From positions 67,859 to 131,858 of the forward strand of contig JALGXW010000010.1 in assembly GCA_029821875.1 (NCBI GenBank): a stretch of 64,000 nt of DNA, written 5' to 3'. Below the pieces are notes generated by a model. It saw nothing but the letters and a program-made list of their open reading frames with translations, was not told where the DNA came from and searched no databases. Both the position numbers and the translations under genes were made by a program. Each line of letters starts with the position of its first letter. Position 1 is the stretch's first letter. Source of the DNA: Candidatus Hebobacterum abditum (GTDB lineage Bacteria > Armatimonadota > Hebobacteria > Hebobacterales > Hebobacteraceae). Of this stretch, positions 25,300 to 35,081 are shown one piece after another.

Positions 25300-27582
25300 C
25301 TACAGCGGCTTCTCGTAACCCAGCGTCAGACGAGAGTCTCGGCTCCGGCCGTCGCCGACGTTCTCGCCCCAGGCGTATCCGACTTTGAGTTCCACCTGGT
25401 GATCTTCCCCAACGCTCTTCGAGTAGAGGAGAGTCACACTCGTTCTCTCTCGAGCTTCGTCTCCCCACTGGCCGGATTCGTGTGAGATGTCGACCTCTAC
25501 CTGCTCACCACCGGCCAGGCGCCCCCATACTCCCAGGCCCGCGCGGTCCACTCTGTCGTCAGGAGCTGCGATACCCGCATCCACGCCGTAGCCGCACCGC
25601 GCAGTGAGACCTCGCGTAATGGGCGCTCCCAGTTCGACGGCGTAGCGTCGCAGAGAAAGCGGGCGCCCCTTGGCCTGGCCGCTAGCGGCCTCGGGGCCCT
25701 CCTCGAAGGCCGCCAGCAAGTGGTATCGCCCGCCGACTACGCGCCGGTGTGCGAATCCGAAGGTGTCCCGTCCATCGTCCTCCCCGCCGACCCGCCGGGC
25801 CGCCCACAGCCGATAGCCACCGAATGACATGTCCGGCTTGCCCCATACCGGCTCCTCTGGGATCAGGTACTCGGCGGCGTCGGAGAACTGGTGCACGGTC
25901 GCAATGCTCTTCGCCCACTCTGGGAGGTTGCCGGCCGGGATGTCGATGCCGCAGGTCACGACTGACCCTCGCCCGACACCCTCGCGCCAAGCGCTGTGCT
26001 CCAGGCTTGCTCGCGCCGAGTGCCACTCACCTGATAGGGACACCCGGCGACGGCTGAAGACATCGCCGGCCGCGTTCCTGCCGGTGGCGACGTTCGCGAC
26101 GAAGTCGGCATGACCCCCGAGATCCCCGGCCAGCTCGCAACTCGTCTCGGCCTCCTGTGCGACCTCAGCGTTGGAGCCAGATACCTTCCCACGATGGTTG
26201 AGCGAGAGCTTCAGGCCGGAGCCGAAGGAGCGACCTAGGCTCACCCCCCCTTCTCTCTCGAGCTTGCCGTCCGGGCCGTCCGCACGCGTCTCGCGGAGCT
26301 CGGCTTTCAGACTCGCCCGCGCCGCGCCGCGGCCGAAGCCACCATCAAAGCCGTACGTGCGCGATCGAACCGGCCCCTCACTCCCTCGCGTCAGACTCTG
26401 ACCCAGCTCTAGGCTGCCGCATCCAAGCTTCGCGGCAAGCCTGAGCCCGGCCTCGTCCGTATCGCCCCCGGCCGAGCTGAGTCGCTTGAGTGTGGCCGAT
26501 ACCTCGGTCCCCGGTGCAAGCTGCAAGGCCGCGCCGACGGCCTTTGTCATCTCTTCCCCTCCATCACCCTCGGCCTTCGACAGATAGTCCGCGGTCAGCC
26601 GCAGGCGACCAGTCGGTGCGAGGCTGAGGTGCGCCTCCGCTGTCCTCTCCTGCTGCCTCTCCGCGCCCTCGGCCGAGTCAACCGCGGCTAGGGCGAAGGC
26701 GAACTCGCCGGCTCCTGCGCCGCCCAGCGGGGTGTCGAACTCCAGTCTGCGCTCAGACCGTTCCTTATGCTGCTTGCCCAGCCATCGATCCCATTCTTCC
26801 CTGTGGGTGCTGAGCGCGGCCCGCAGTCGGCCTTTGGGGCCAATGCCCAGCGCAAGCGAGTGTTCTGCGTTCGTCGTGGTGAGGCCATACTGCTCGTCGA
26901 GACGATCGTTCGCGCGGGTCCTCTCTTGGCTGGTATTCAGCGACAGTCCGGGCGCAAGCCGCCATTCCCCGCTCAACTCCAGGCCCTTCTTCCCGACATG
27001 TTCTTCGAGCAGCTTGGCCTCCTCGGCGCCCCCGTCCAGCCCATCCGCCGATGGCGTGAAGCGCGGCCCGATGTCCAGCAGACTGCCCTTCACCGCGAGC
27101 AAGCCGTCCGAGTGTGCGAACCGATGGACTCTCGCCTGCCGCCGGCTCGGAGTCGGACTCCCCAGCACCATGTCCAGCAGCCGGTCATCTCGCCGCCGCC
27201 GTCCGAGCGTCAACACCGACTGTCCAGGCCAGGCCGACGACGGGTCAGGCGGCCGGAGGAGGGGCCCTCGCCCCTCAGCAGGAAGACCCAACACTGAGCC
27301 GCCCTCTCCAAGACTGGCTGGCTGGGAGGGGACGGCACCATCGGCAGAGCCGTCGGGCCAAGGGCAGCAGCGCACCGGCTCCCCGGCAGGCTGTGGCGAA
27401 TCGGCATGCGCGGCCTGTTCGCGATCTCCTCGGCCGTCATCGGGGCTCACGAAGCCGAAGACCGGTGTGGCCAGGGCGAACCACGCCAGCGCCGCAACGG
27501 CGGCCAGGCAGCGCCCAATCGTACGTTGTGAGAAAGGTGCGGATGCGGCCATCGCCCCGCTTTCCCTCTCGTGCTCCCACAC
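25300..27582 (-). CDS. large outer-membrane beta-barrel-like protein
   Basis: N-terminal hydrophobic signal; long alternating amphipathic strand pattern to the C-terminus. Confidence 0.6.
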   Translation of the reverse strand: MWEHERESGAMAASAPFSQRTIGRCLAAVAALAWFALATPVFGFVSPDDGRGDREQAAHADSPQPAGEPVRCCPWPDGSADGAVPSQPASLGEGGSVLGLPAEGRGPLLRPPDPSSAWPGQSVLTLGRRRRDDRLLDMVLGSPTPSRRQARVHRFAHSDGLLAVKGSLLDIGPRFTPSADGLDGGAEEAKLLEEHVGKKGLELSGEWRLAPGLSLNTSQERTRANDRLDEQYGLTTTNAEHSLALGIGPKGRLRAALSTHREEWDRWLGKQHKERSERRLEFDTPLGGAGAGEFAFALAAVDSAEGAERQQERTAEAHLSLAPTGRLRLTADYLSKAEGDGGEEMTKAVGAALQLAPGTEVSATLKRLSSAGGDTDEAGLRLAAKLGCGSLELGQSLTRGSEGPVRSRTYGFDGGFGRGAARASLKAELRETRADGPDGKLEREGGVSLGRSFGSGLKLSLNHRGKVSGSNAEVAQEAETSCELAGDLGGHADFVANVATGRNAAGDVFSRRRVSLSGEWHSARASLEHSAWREGVGRGSVVTCGIDIPAGNLPEWAKSIATVHQFSDAAEYLIPEEPVWGKPDMSFGGYRLWAARRVGGEDDGRDTFGFAHRRVVGGRYHLLAAFEEGPEAASGQAKGRPLSLRRYAVELGAPITRGLTARCGYGVDAGIAAPDDRVDRAGLGVWGRLAGGEQVEVDISHESGQWGDEARERTSVTLLYSKSVGEDHQVELKVGYAWGENVGDGRSRDSRLTLGYEKPL

Positions 27583-27615
27583 CCGGAGGCGGCGTAGGCC
27601 TCTGGCGGCAGAGGC

Positions 27616-28758
27616 CTACACAAGCGGCATGCCGATGAGAGTGGCGCCCTCGCGCGAAGGCCTCGAGGGAGGAGTTGGCTGCGGCGCTGCCTCTTCCTCC
27701 AACGATTCCGGCTCCGATCGGCGTAGAGCGTCCTCGCCCTCCATTGGCCCAGCCTCGTCGCGGGCAGCATCTGGCAGGCCCGCGGGGAGTAGCGCAAGTC
27801 TGGCCTCAGACAGGGCCTCGGAGTGCAGAGTGGCGTACGGCGCCGCCGCCAGTTCCATTGCGCGCTGGACCTCCGCGTCGTAGGTCGCGCTGCCCGCCAC
27901 CACGCGCAACGCCCTGAGGCCGCTGGGCATTGCCACCTCGGGAGCAGCCGTCTCCGCGGCGACGCGCGCCGGCGCAGGGCCTTTGCTCACGGGAGCGACG
28001 GTGTGGACCGGGGAGGCCGTCCGGGGAGCCACGGGCACGTCCTGCGGGGCACCGACCTCAACTGGGTCAACTGCCGCCGGGGATAGCGAGGGCTCGGCGA
28101 CAATCCCGGCTGAATCCTCACCTGCACGTGCCACCTCGAGACGCCCCGAAGCCGCGACCGGCGGCTCCTCAGCAGAGAGCGTCACCTCGGGCTGCAGCAC
28201 GGGCCGGTTCAATGGTCGCACAACGGCTATGCCGATGACGACCAGCACGGCGCAAGCGGCAGCAAGAGCCGGCTTCCACTTGAGGGCGAACGGGGCCGGG
28301 CCCACGATGCGCCGTTGCGCTTCGAGAACGCTCTCGCTCACGCGAGCGGGCGACTCGATAGCGGGCAGCTCCCTGAGCGCCTGGGTGGTGGCCGTTAAGG
28401 CTGCGATCTCCGCGCGGCACGTGCTGCACGAGCCGAGATGATGCTTGAGCATCAAGGCAGCACCGGGAGAGAGACAACCATCGATGTGCTCCTGCAGGAG
28501 TGGTGCGGCTTCCCCGCAGGAGATCGGCCGCCGTGCCTCCATCAAGAAGGCGGCCTCCGCGCGCGCTCGAAGGCTCGCCGGCGCGGCCACCGCCGGGAGG
28601 CGGCCCACCAACTCGGCCGCATCGCGTGTGCGCTGAACGGCGAGCGCACACCGCTGACAGAGCCCCAGATGGGCCTCTGCGGCAGGCCGCCGCGTCGGAT
28701 CGGCCTCGCCTTCGGCGCACTCGGTGATTTGGGCCTCGGACAGGTGTCTCGTGCGCAT
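27616..28758 (-). CDS. anti-sigma-factor-like membrane protein with two putative zinc-finger (zf-HC2) motifs
   Basis: AEAHLGLCQRCALAV and LMLKHHLGSCSTCRAEI; TM AALAAACAVLVVIGIAVV. Confidence 0.7.
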   Translation of the reverse strand: MRTRHLSEAQITECAEGEADPTRRPAAEAHLGLCQRCALAVQRTRDAAELVGRLPAVAAPASLRARAEAAFLMEARRPISCGEAAPLLQEHIDGCLSPGAALMLKHHLGSCSTCRAEIAALTATTQALRELPAIESPARVSESVLEAQRRIVGPAPFALKWKPALAAACAVLVVIGIAVVRPLNRPVLQPEVTLSAEEPPVAASGRLEVARAGEDSAGIVAEPSLSPAAVDPVEVGAPQDVPVAPRTASPVHTVAPVSKGPAPARVAAETAAPEVAMPSGLRALRVVAGSATYDAEVQRAMELAAAPYATLHSEALSEARLALLPAGLPDAARDEAGPMEGEDALRRSEPESLEEEAAPQPTPPSRPSREGATLIGMPLV

Positions 28759-28866
28759 GCTCGCGCGACCTCTAGATGATTATTCCACTCTAGTGGTTTC
28801 GACACGCAGGCAGGCAGCAAGTCGCGGCGTGGCCCGCCGCTGTGGCCGTCCTCGGACAAGCTCCCG

Positions 28867-29328
28867 CTAGGGATCCTCGAAGTCGGGGGCAGCGCTGTCG
28901 TCAGCGGGAGAGGACTCAGGGGACTCCTCGGCTTCCTTCGCAGCCGCCATCACGGAGTCAGTTGCGTAGAGTGGCGCGCCCATGCGGAGGGCAATCGCCA
29001 CGGCATCGCTGGGCCGGGAGTCGACTGTGACGACTTCGCCATTGAGCGCTATGTGGAGCTTGGCGAAGTAGGTCTTGTTCCAGAGATCGTCGATCACGAC
29101 CTTCGAGAGGGTGCCGCCGAGGCGGCTGATGAACTCCCGGACAAGATCGTGAGTGGCGCTCAGTCGGGGCACTGCCTCCTCAGGACGAAGCACACTTCGG
29201 ATGGCCATCGCCTCACAAAGGCCGATCGCCATTGGGAGCATCTCGCGCCTATCGCTCAGGAGAACGAGGAGGTACAGCGAGAAGGAGTGAGGTTCCACCC
29301 GCCACACCCTCACCCTTACTTCGGCCAT
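28867..29328 (-). CDS. bifunctional nuclease family protein (DUF151)
   Basis: LPMAIGLCEAMAIRSVL, HDLVREFISRLGGTLSKVVIDDL, VDSRPSDAVAIALRMGAPLYA. Confidence 0.92.
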   Translation of the reverse strand: MAEVRVRVWRVEPHSFSLYLLVLLSDRREMLPMAIGLCEAMAIRSVLRPEEAVPRLSATHDLVREFISRLGGTLSKVVIDDLWNKTYFAKLHIALNGEVVTVDSRPSDAVAIALRMGAPLYATDSVMAAAKEAEESPESSPADDSAAPDFEDP

Positions 29329-30398
29329 TACCTCACTCCACGATAGGGGGGCGCGTTCGGCTCGGGAGCCAGCTCGGGGTGCCACCAGATCTGGGCAAAG
29401 GCCTCCTCGGGGCCCCGCACTCCGGGGGCATGGAGAACATCGGCGGCCCGCGCCGGCCCGGCCTCAGCGACGAGCCCGAGCTGGGGCGGCTGCCCATCTT
29501 GACGAACAGCGCACCGCACCCGTACCTGCGAGATGCGCCCGTCCCACTCGGCCGCCACGGCGGCAAGCGGCGCGGCCACACGCAGTATTGTGTTCCGAGT
29601 GTTCTCGGCCGACCAAAGACGTGGCATCGACAGCTCTATCGTAGCGACGCCATCCAGGGGGTCAATCTTCACCTCACGGACCTCGCAGTTCGGGTCTACT
29701 ATTCGGGCCTGCTCTCGGAGCCCCTCCAACAGGGCGACCTCGACTGAAAGGGCTTCGGCGCCGAAGCGGGGCACCATCGCGGAGACGCCCGCTGCGGGAC
29801 CGACCGGCCTGGGCGCCAAGCTGCCGCCCGGGGGCGGCGCGAATGCTCCCGAGGATGGCTCGGCAGCGGCCGGTTCAGGGGCTACCATGCCCCCTCGCCC
29901 CAACACGAGGACCGCGATCGTGACGAGCACAATGACCGCAACCATGGCGACGAGCATGATAGAAACGTCTGCACGCAGCCTGTTGAGCATCGACCGACCA
30001 TCTCGCTTGTAGACGCGATCGATGACGGCCTCCAGCTTCTTCCGATCGGCCATGCTGTCGGGGGCCAGGTCGAGCGTCATCTTGTACCATTCAATCGCGT
30101 CGCGGTAGTTGCCCCGATCTCGAGCTATGTCACCCATGACGGAATGGGCTGTAGCGTTCCGGGGATGCTGGCGGAGAACCTCGCCGCACTGCGCTTCGGC
30201 CAGCTCGTACTGGCGGCGCAGCCTCAGCACATTCGCCGTCACCAGCATGAGGTATACTTCGTCGCCTGCGGACGGGTGCTCATCGGCGTCCAAGGTCGCG
30301 GCGCGACGACACGCGGGGCAGTGAACGGCCTCCGGAAACAGCGGATGGCCGCAGTGCCGACACTGCTGTCTGGCCTCTCCCGACAGAATAGACATCAT
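29328..30398 (-). CDS. zinc-ribbon TPR membrane protein
   Basis: QQCRHCGHPLFPEAVHCPACRRAA; TPR NATAHSVMGDIARDRGNYRDAIEWYKMTLDLAPDS; one TM; TAATG coupling to the DUF151 gene. Confidence 0.75.
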   Translation of the reverse strand: MMSILSGEARQQCRHCGHPLFPEAVHCPACRRAATLDADEHPSAGDEVYLMLVTANVLRLRRQYELAEAQCGEVLRQHPRNATAHSVMGDIARDRGNYRDAIEWYKMTLDLAPDSMADRKKLEAVIDRVYKRDGRSMLNRLRADVSIMLVAMVAVIVLVTIAVLVLGRGGMVAPEPAAAEPSSGAFAPPPGGSLAPRPVGPAAGVSAMVPRFGAEALSVEVALLEGLREQARIVDPNCEVREVKIDPLDGVATIELSMPRLWSAENTRNTILRVAAPLAAVAAEWDGRISQVRVRCAVRQDGQPPQLGLVAEAGPARAADVLHAPGVRGPEEAFAQIWWHPELAPEPNAPPYRGVR

Positions 30399-30551
30399 GG
30401 CGAAATGGGCGCGCTTCTCCAAGTGTTCTTCTACCCACTGCCTCGGGCGAGATAAACACTGGGGACGCGAAAGCGTGACCTCGCCCACGAGTCGGGTCCC
30501 CCAGACCCCCGCCGCTCAGCCTCGGCGCCGGTGATCGGGCGGCGTTATACC

Positions 30552-31058
30552 CTACTCCCAGCGATCCCGCCGTACTATCTCGCCCAAGGACCGCCTGGGC
30601 CGCGCTTCTGGCGCTTCCTCAGGATATCCCAGCGGAGTCAGGGCAACCACGCGCACGTCGTCTGGAACGCCCAGGGCCCCCTTTGCTGTCTTTTCGTCGA
30701 ACCAGCCTATCCAGCATGTGGCGAGGCCCTCGTCAGCGGCTGCGAGGACGAGATGCTCCAATGCGATACCGATATCGAGGAGGTAGTACTGCTGGTCTCC
30801 CTTGACTCCGCTCTTCTCGGGGTCGGCACACGCAGCGATGATGGTCGGAGCCTGCTCGATCCACTCGTTGCCCGCCTCGGCCAATCGCCGCTTCACCTTT
30901 GGATCAGTGACGACGATGAACGTCCAGCACTGCCCATTGGCCCAGGAGGGGGCCAGACGTGCAGCCTCGAGCACGTGGTCGATCTTGGCCTGGGGAACCG
31001 GATCCGGCCGGTACCTGCGCACGCTCCGACGCTGCCGGACGACTTCCATGAACTCCAC
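30552..31058 (-). CDS. nitroreductase family protein
   Basis: [68 protein letters not shown]. Confidence 0.92.
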   Translation of the reverse strand: MEFMEVVRQRRSVRRYRPDPVPQAKIDHVLEAARLAPSWANGQCWTFIVVTDPKVKRRLAEAGNEWIEQAPTIIAACADPEKSGVKGDQQYYLLDIGIALEHLVLAAADEGLATCWIGWFDEKTAKGALGVPDDVRVVALTPLGYPEEAPEARPRRSLGEIVRRDRWE

Positions 31059-31322
31059 CCTGAATCACCTCCATCCGGACCCACAACTGCGATTATAGGG
31101 CGACTGGCGGGCCTGTCAAGCGCATATTCACCAGACCTGTGTGGCCCCGGGGGCGCTCCGCCTTGTGCGTCTTGCCGCGGCCGTGCGGCGGGCCCCAAGA
31201 CGCGTTCCGCAGTATGCGACGGGGCACGCGCTACAGGACCGGCGGGCGCACCGTCGAACCTGTCTGTCGGCAGCTTGGCCGCTTACACCGGCGCCAATGA
31301 ATGCTCTGGAGCTACCGGATCC

Positions 31323-32279
31323 ATGCCGAGTCCGTCCGAGGTCGCCGAGCGTCTGACAGGCAGTGTCGAGCAGGTCATCGTGGGAAAGACGGAGGCCGTT
31401 CGCCTGGCCGTCGTCGGCCTGCTGGCCGAGGGACACCTCTTGGTGGAGGACGTGCCCGGGGTGGCCAAGACGATGCTCGCCCGCTGCCTGGCGCTGTCCA
31501 TAGGCGCTACGTTCCGTCGAATCCAGTGCACGCCCGATCTGCTCCCAACGGACATCACGGGGCTGTCGGTGTTCAACCAGAAGACCGGGCAGTTCGAGTT
31601 CAGTCCGGGGCCGGTGATGTCGAACATCGTTCTCGCCGACGAGATCAACCGCGCGCCGCCCCGCACCCAATCAGCGCTTCTCGAGGCGATGGCAGAGCGG
31701 CAAGTCACGGTCGACGGCGTGACGCGCAAGCTCGCGGCCCCGTTCTGCGTCATGGCTACGCAGAACCCGATCGAATACGAGGGCACCTTCCCTCTGCCGG
31801 AGGCGCAGGTGGACCGTTTTCTCCTTCGGATGACGATCGGTTACCCGTCGGCCGAGGCGGAGAGCGAGATCCTGTTGCGCACCCAACTCAGACATCCGGT
31901 GGAGCAGGTCCGACAGGTGCTGACAACAGAGGAGCTGCTCGACGCTCAGGAGAAGGTCAGGCAGGTCTTCGTCCACCAGAAGGTGAGAGATTACATCGTG
32001 AGGCTCGTCCAGGCCACCCGGAGCCACCCCGACGTAGCGCTCGGCGCGAGCCCTCGCGGGTCCATCGCTGTGCTGCGCTGCGCGCAGGCTCAGGCTGCCA
32101 CAGACGGATTGAGCTTCGTGCTCCCCGATCACGCGAAGGCAATGGCGCGGCCTGCTCTCGCCCATCGGCTGATTCTGACACCTGAAGCCCGGCTTTCGGG
32201 CCGCGCAGCGATCACGATCGTGGGTCAGGTGGCGTCCCAGGTCGAGGCACCCGTCGGCGAGGAGTTCGAAGAGGCGTAG
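31323..32279 (+). CDS. MoxR-family AAA ATPase
   Basis: [76 protein letters not shown]. Confidence 0.95.
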   Translation: MPSPSEVAERLTGSVEQVIVGKTEAVRLAVVGLLAEGHLLVEDVPGVAKTMLARCLALSIGATFRRIQCTPDLLPTDITGLSVFNQKTGQFEFSPGPVMSNIVLADEINRAPPRTQSALLEAMAERQVTVDGVTRKLAAPFCVMATQNPIEYEGTFPLPEAQVDRFLLRMTIGYPSAEAESEILLRTQLRHPVEQVRQVLTTEELLDAQEKVRQVFVHQKVRDYIVRLVQATRSHPDVALGASPRGSIAVLRCAQAQAATDGLSFVLPDHAKAMARPALAHRLILTPEARLSGRAAITIVGQVASQVEAPVGEEFEEA

Positions 32280-32282
32280 TCT

Positions 32283-32704
32283 CTACGCCCGGCCGTAGGC
32301 GCGCTGGTGCTGCACGATGAGAACGGCCCCCGTGACCACGAAGGCCGCGCCGGCCAGCAGATACGGCGTGATCCGTTCTCCCACCAGCAGATGGGCCTCT
32401 GTCATCGTGAAGAGAGGCAGCGTCGACGACACCAGTCCCACCGTCGCGGCCGCCAGCCGCTGCATGCCCTTGGCCAACAGCACGTAGGCCAGCCCCGTGC
32501 CTCCCAATCCGAGGAAAGCCAGCGCCCCGAGGGCCTGCCATCTCACGGCGCCGCTGGCGGGCGGCTCGACAAGCATGCCGCCTGCGGCCGCCCCGGTGTC
32601 CCGAGGAAGACGGGGAAGAAGCTGAAGCTCTGGTAGGCAACCTTAACGGCGAGCGGAATCAGGCTCCACAGCCAAACCGTGCAGAGCACATACAGGACCG
32701 CCAT
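32283..32704 (-). pseudogene. decayed EamA/DMT-family transporter (internal deletion plus frameshift)
   Basis: N-term MAVLYVLCTVWLWSLIPLAVKVAYQSFSFF in one frame, C-term LVEPPASGAVRWQALGALAFLGLGGTGLAYVLLAKGMQRL... in another; middle missing. Confidence 0.75.
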
Positions 32705-32887
32705 CTACCGGACCGGCTCTACCATGGCGGCCTGTGTCTCCGGAGGTGGTTCGCGCTGCTCCATCGCACGGCCGTAGGCGCCGCTGACGAACCTCACAGC
32801 CCAGACCACGATGTACAGGACAATCAAAGCGAGCGCAGCGTACCCGACACGCCGCACCCATCGCTCGGCCTTCTCCGAAGGGAGCAT
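32705..32887 (-). CDS. small single-TM membrane protein
   Basis: MLPSEKAERWVRRVGYAALALIVLYIVVWAVRFVSGAYGRAMEQ... Confidence 0.5.
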   Translation of the reverse strand: MLPSEKAERWVRRVGYAALALIVLYIVVWAVRFVSGAYGRAMEQREPPPETQAAMVEPVR

Positions 32888-32951
32888 GCCGCTCTCCTCA
32901 CGACTTCTCAGCCCCGGCGCGCCCCGCCACCGCGCGGCGGAGAATGCCGAT

Positions 32952-33953
32952 CTACGAGGCGGGGGCAAACTTCTGAATTCGGTTGTTGCCCCAATCGGAA
33001 ACGTACACAGCGCCCTCGTCGTCAACGGCAACGCTCAGTGGCATCTCTAGCTCACCCTGGCCACCGCCGCGCTCGCCCAGCGACCATATCGGGTGCCCGG
33101 AGGGGGTGAACTTGTGTACCTGGTGTGCCCCGAACTCGGCGACGTAGACGTCACCATTCGCGTCCACTGCGACATCGTATGGGCGGTCAAACTCACCCCA
33201 TCTGCCTACGAACTTGCCTGTGAACTCGCCCTCGGTGTTGAAGGACTGGACTCGTCCGTTCCCCAGGTCGGCCACATAGAGCGTATCCTCTTCTTTGCCT
33301 TCCTTGTCGATATCGATAGCCAGGCCGGCCGGATGGCTGAACTGTCCGTCCTGCCGGCCCGCCGTGCCCCATTTCTTCACGAACCTACCCTTCGGGTCGA
33401 ACTTCTGGATGCGGTTGTTGTTGAAGTCGGACACATAGATGTGGCGCGACGAGTCCACAGCGACATCATAGGGATAGCTGAACTTCCCATCGGCCTCGTC
33501 GTAGCCCCATGGCCCCCCTTGCGAGCCGAACTCGAGGACGAACTGGCCCGTGGAGGAGAACATCTGGACGCGGTGGTTCCAAGTATCCACGACGTAGATG
33601 TTCCCCCTCTCGTCGGTCGCCACGGAGCGCGGGCACTGGAGCTGGCCCGGGTCGCTCCCGTATTCGCCAAATGCGCCGACGACCTCGCCCTCCGAGGCCG
33701 CCCGGAGGATCCTGTCATTCCAGGTGTCTGCGACAATCAGCTCGCCCTGCTTACCGACACCGATTCCCTCGGGGTGGTCGATCTTGCCTACGCGAGCGCC
33801 GCCGCTGTCCCACTCGGCTACGAACTGCGGGGGCGTGCCCTCGGGCCCGCCGCACCCCGCGACAGCGGCGCCGACTAGAGCTGCCAGCACTACGATGAAC
33901 ACTCCCCGGTGTACGGCCATCTCCCTTCCTCCAGTCCGCATCTGAGCGGTCAC
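32952..33953 (-). CDS. NHL-repeat beta-propeller lipoprotein
   Basis: Repeated NxRIQ/VYVSDWGNNRIQKF motifs; lipobox-like AALVGAAVAGC. Confidence 0.9.
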   Translation of the reverse strand: MTAQMRTGGREMAVHRGVFIVVLAALVGAAVAGCGGPEGTPPQFVAEWDSGGARVGKIDHPEGIGVGKQGELIVADTWNDRILRAASEGEVVGAFGEYGSDPGQLQCPRSVATDERGNIYVVDTWNHRVQMFSSTGQFVLEFGSQGGPWGYDEADGKFSYPYDVAVDSSRHIYVSDFNNNRIQKFDPKGRFVKKWGTAGRQDGQFSHPAGLAIDIDKEGKEEDTLYVADLGNGRVQSFNTEGEFTGKFVGRWGEFDRPYDVAVDANGDVYVAEFGAHQVHKFTPSGHPIWSLGERGGGQGELEMPLSVAVDDEGAVYVSDWGNNRIQKFAPAS

Positions 33954-34092
33954 ACGACCGACTGAGTTGCCGTCCCGTCCCGCTGGGGACCAGTCGCCCT
34001 ATCATCCTACCACGCCGACGCGATCCTTCCTGCCCGACGTGAGGTGCAGTCGCCACTTAATGCCCGGGCTCCCCGGCCTCGGGCGGCTGAAA

Positions 34093-34122
34093 TTGACTCC
34101 CCTTCTTGCCGGGTGCTATAAT
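34093..34122 (+). promoter_or_regulatory. strong sigma70 promoter for the polysaccharide operon
   Basis: TTGACT-N18-TATAAT with TG extended -10, ~33 nt before ATG. Confidence 0.75.
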
Positions 34123-34154
34123 CGCTCCAGGAGGCGGTTGATCACATCGGTGCT

Positions 34155-35075
34155 ATGAGCGAACTCCTCGAAGTCGTGCGCTACCGCGAGGTGCTGTGGA
34201 ACCTCGTGCGCCGCAACCTGAAGGTCCGCTACAAGAACTCCATCCTCGGGTTCGCCTGGTCGCTGCTGAATCCCCTCATGCAGATCGGGGTCTGGTACTT
34301 CGTGTTCAAGATCCTCTTCGGCCGGGATGAGCCGAACTTCATGGCGCTGCTGGTCACGGGCTTCTTACCCTGGCTCTTCTTCTCTCAGACCGTTCTCGAC
34401 AGCACTGCTTGTGTGACCCAGGAGATGGCGCTGGTCAAGAAGGCCTACTTCCCGCGGACGATTCTGCCGCTGTCCGTACTGCTGTCCAATCTGATCCACC
34501 TGGCCTTCGCCTTCATCGTGCTGCTGGCGCTGTACGCGGTTTGGGGCGTCGATGTCACCATCTACTATCTTTGGGTGATCCCGGCGACGCTCCTCGTGGC
34601 CGTGTTCGCCTACGGGCTCTCGGCCATGCTCGCCGCCTGGAGCGTCTTCTACGCGGATGTGAGATTCATCATCGGCAACTTGATCGGGCTATGGTTCTTC
34701 CTCACCCCGGTTCTCTATCCGGTCTACCATGTCCTGAAGGGCTCTCTGAAGAATCCCGACAACGTGGTCGAGATCTTCCTGAGCGCCCATCTCGAACCCC
34801 TGAAGAAGGTCTTCATGCTCGACCCGCTGACCATCGGCGTCGAGAGCTACCGCAGCGCGTTGCTCTATGGCGGCGAGAACTTCATCAAGATCCAGGTCAC
34901 GCCGGCCATGACCGAACTCGAGCAGGCGAACGCATTGGCCCTGCAAGAAGGGCTGCGTGCGGACTACCCCCTCCTCCCATACATCCTCGGGGCGGTCGCC
35001 ATTGCGGTCGCGACGGCCATCATCGGCCAGTGGGTCTTCCAGCGGAAGGCCGAATCTTTCGCCGAGCAAGGCTGA
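34155..35075 (+). CDS. ABC-2 type polysaccharide export permease (Wzm-like)
   Basis: RNLKVRYKNSILGFAWSLLNPLMQIGVWYFVFKILF and six-TM pattern. Confidence 0.92.
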   Translation: MSELLEVVRYREVLWNLVRRNLKVRYKNSILGFAWSLLNPLMQIGVWYFVFKILFGRDEPNFMALLVTGFLPWLFFSQTVLDSTACVTQEMALVKKAYFPRTILPLSVLLSNLIHLAFAFIVLLALYAVWGVDVTIYYLWVIPATLLVAVFAYGLSAMLAAWSVFYADVRFIIGNLIGLWFFLTPVLYPVYHVLKGSLKNPDNVVEIFLSAHLEPLKKVFMLDPLTIGVESYRSALLYGGENFIKIQVTPAMTELEQANALALQEGLRADYPLLPYILGAVAIAVATAIIGQWVFQRKAESFAEQG

Positions 35076-35081
35076 GGGCAC

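Noticed and set aside
30531-31322. N-terminal extension of the MoxR ORF
   Set aside because: Antisense to the nitroreductase; MoxR homology begins at [11 protein letters not shown] (31323)
32952-33953. DNA-level repeat array in the NHL gene
   Set aside because: Repeats reflect normal beta-propeller blades at protein level, not a recent DNA expansion
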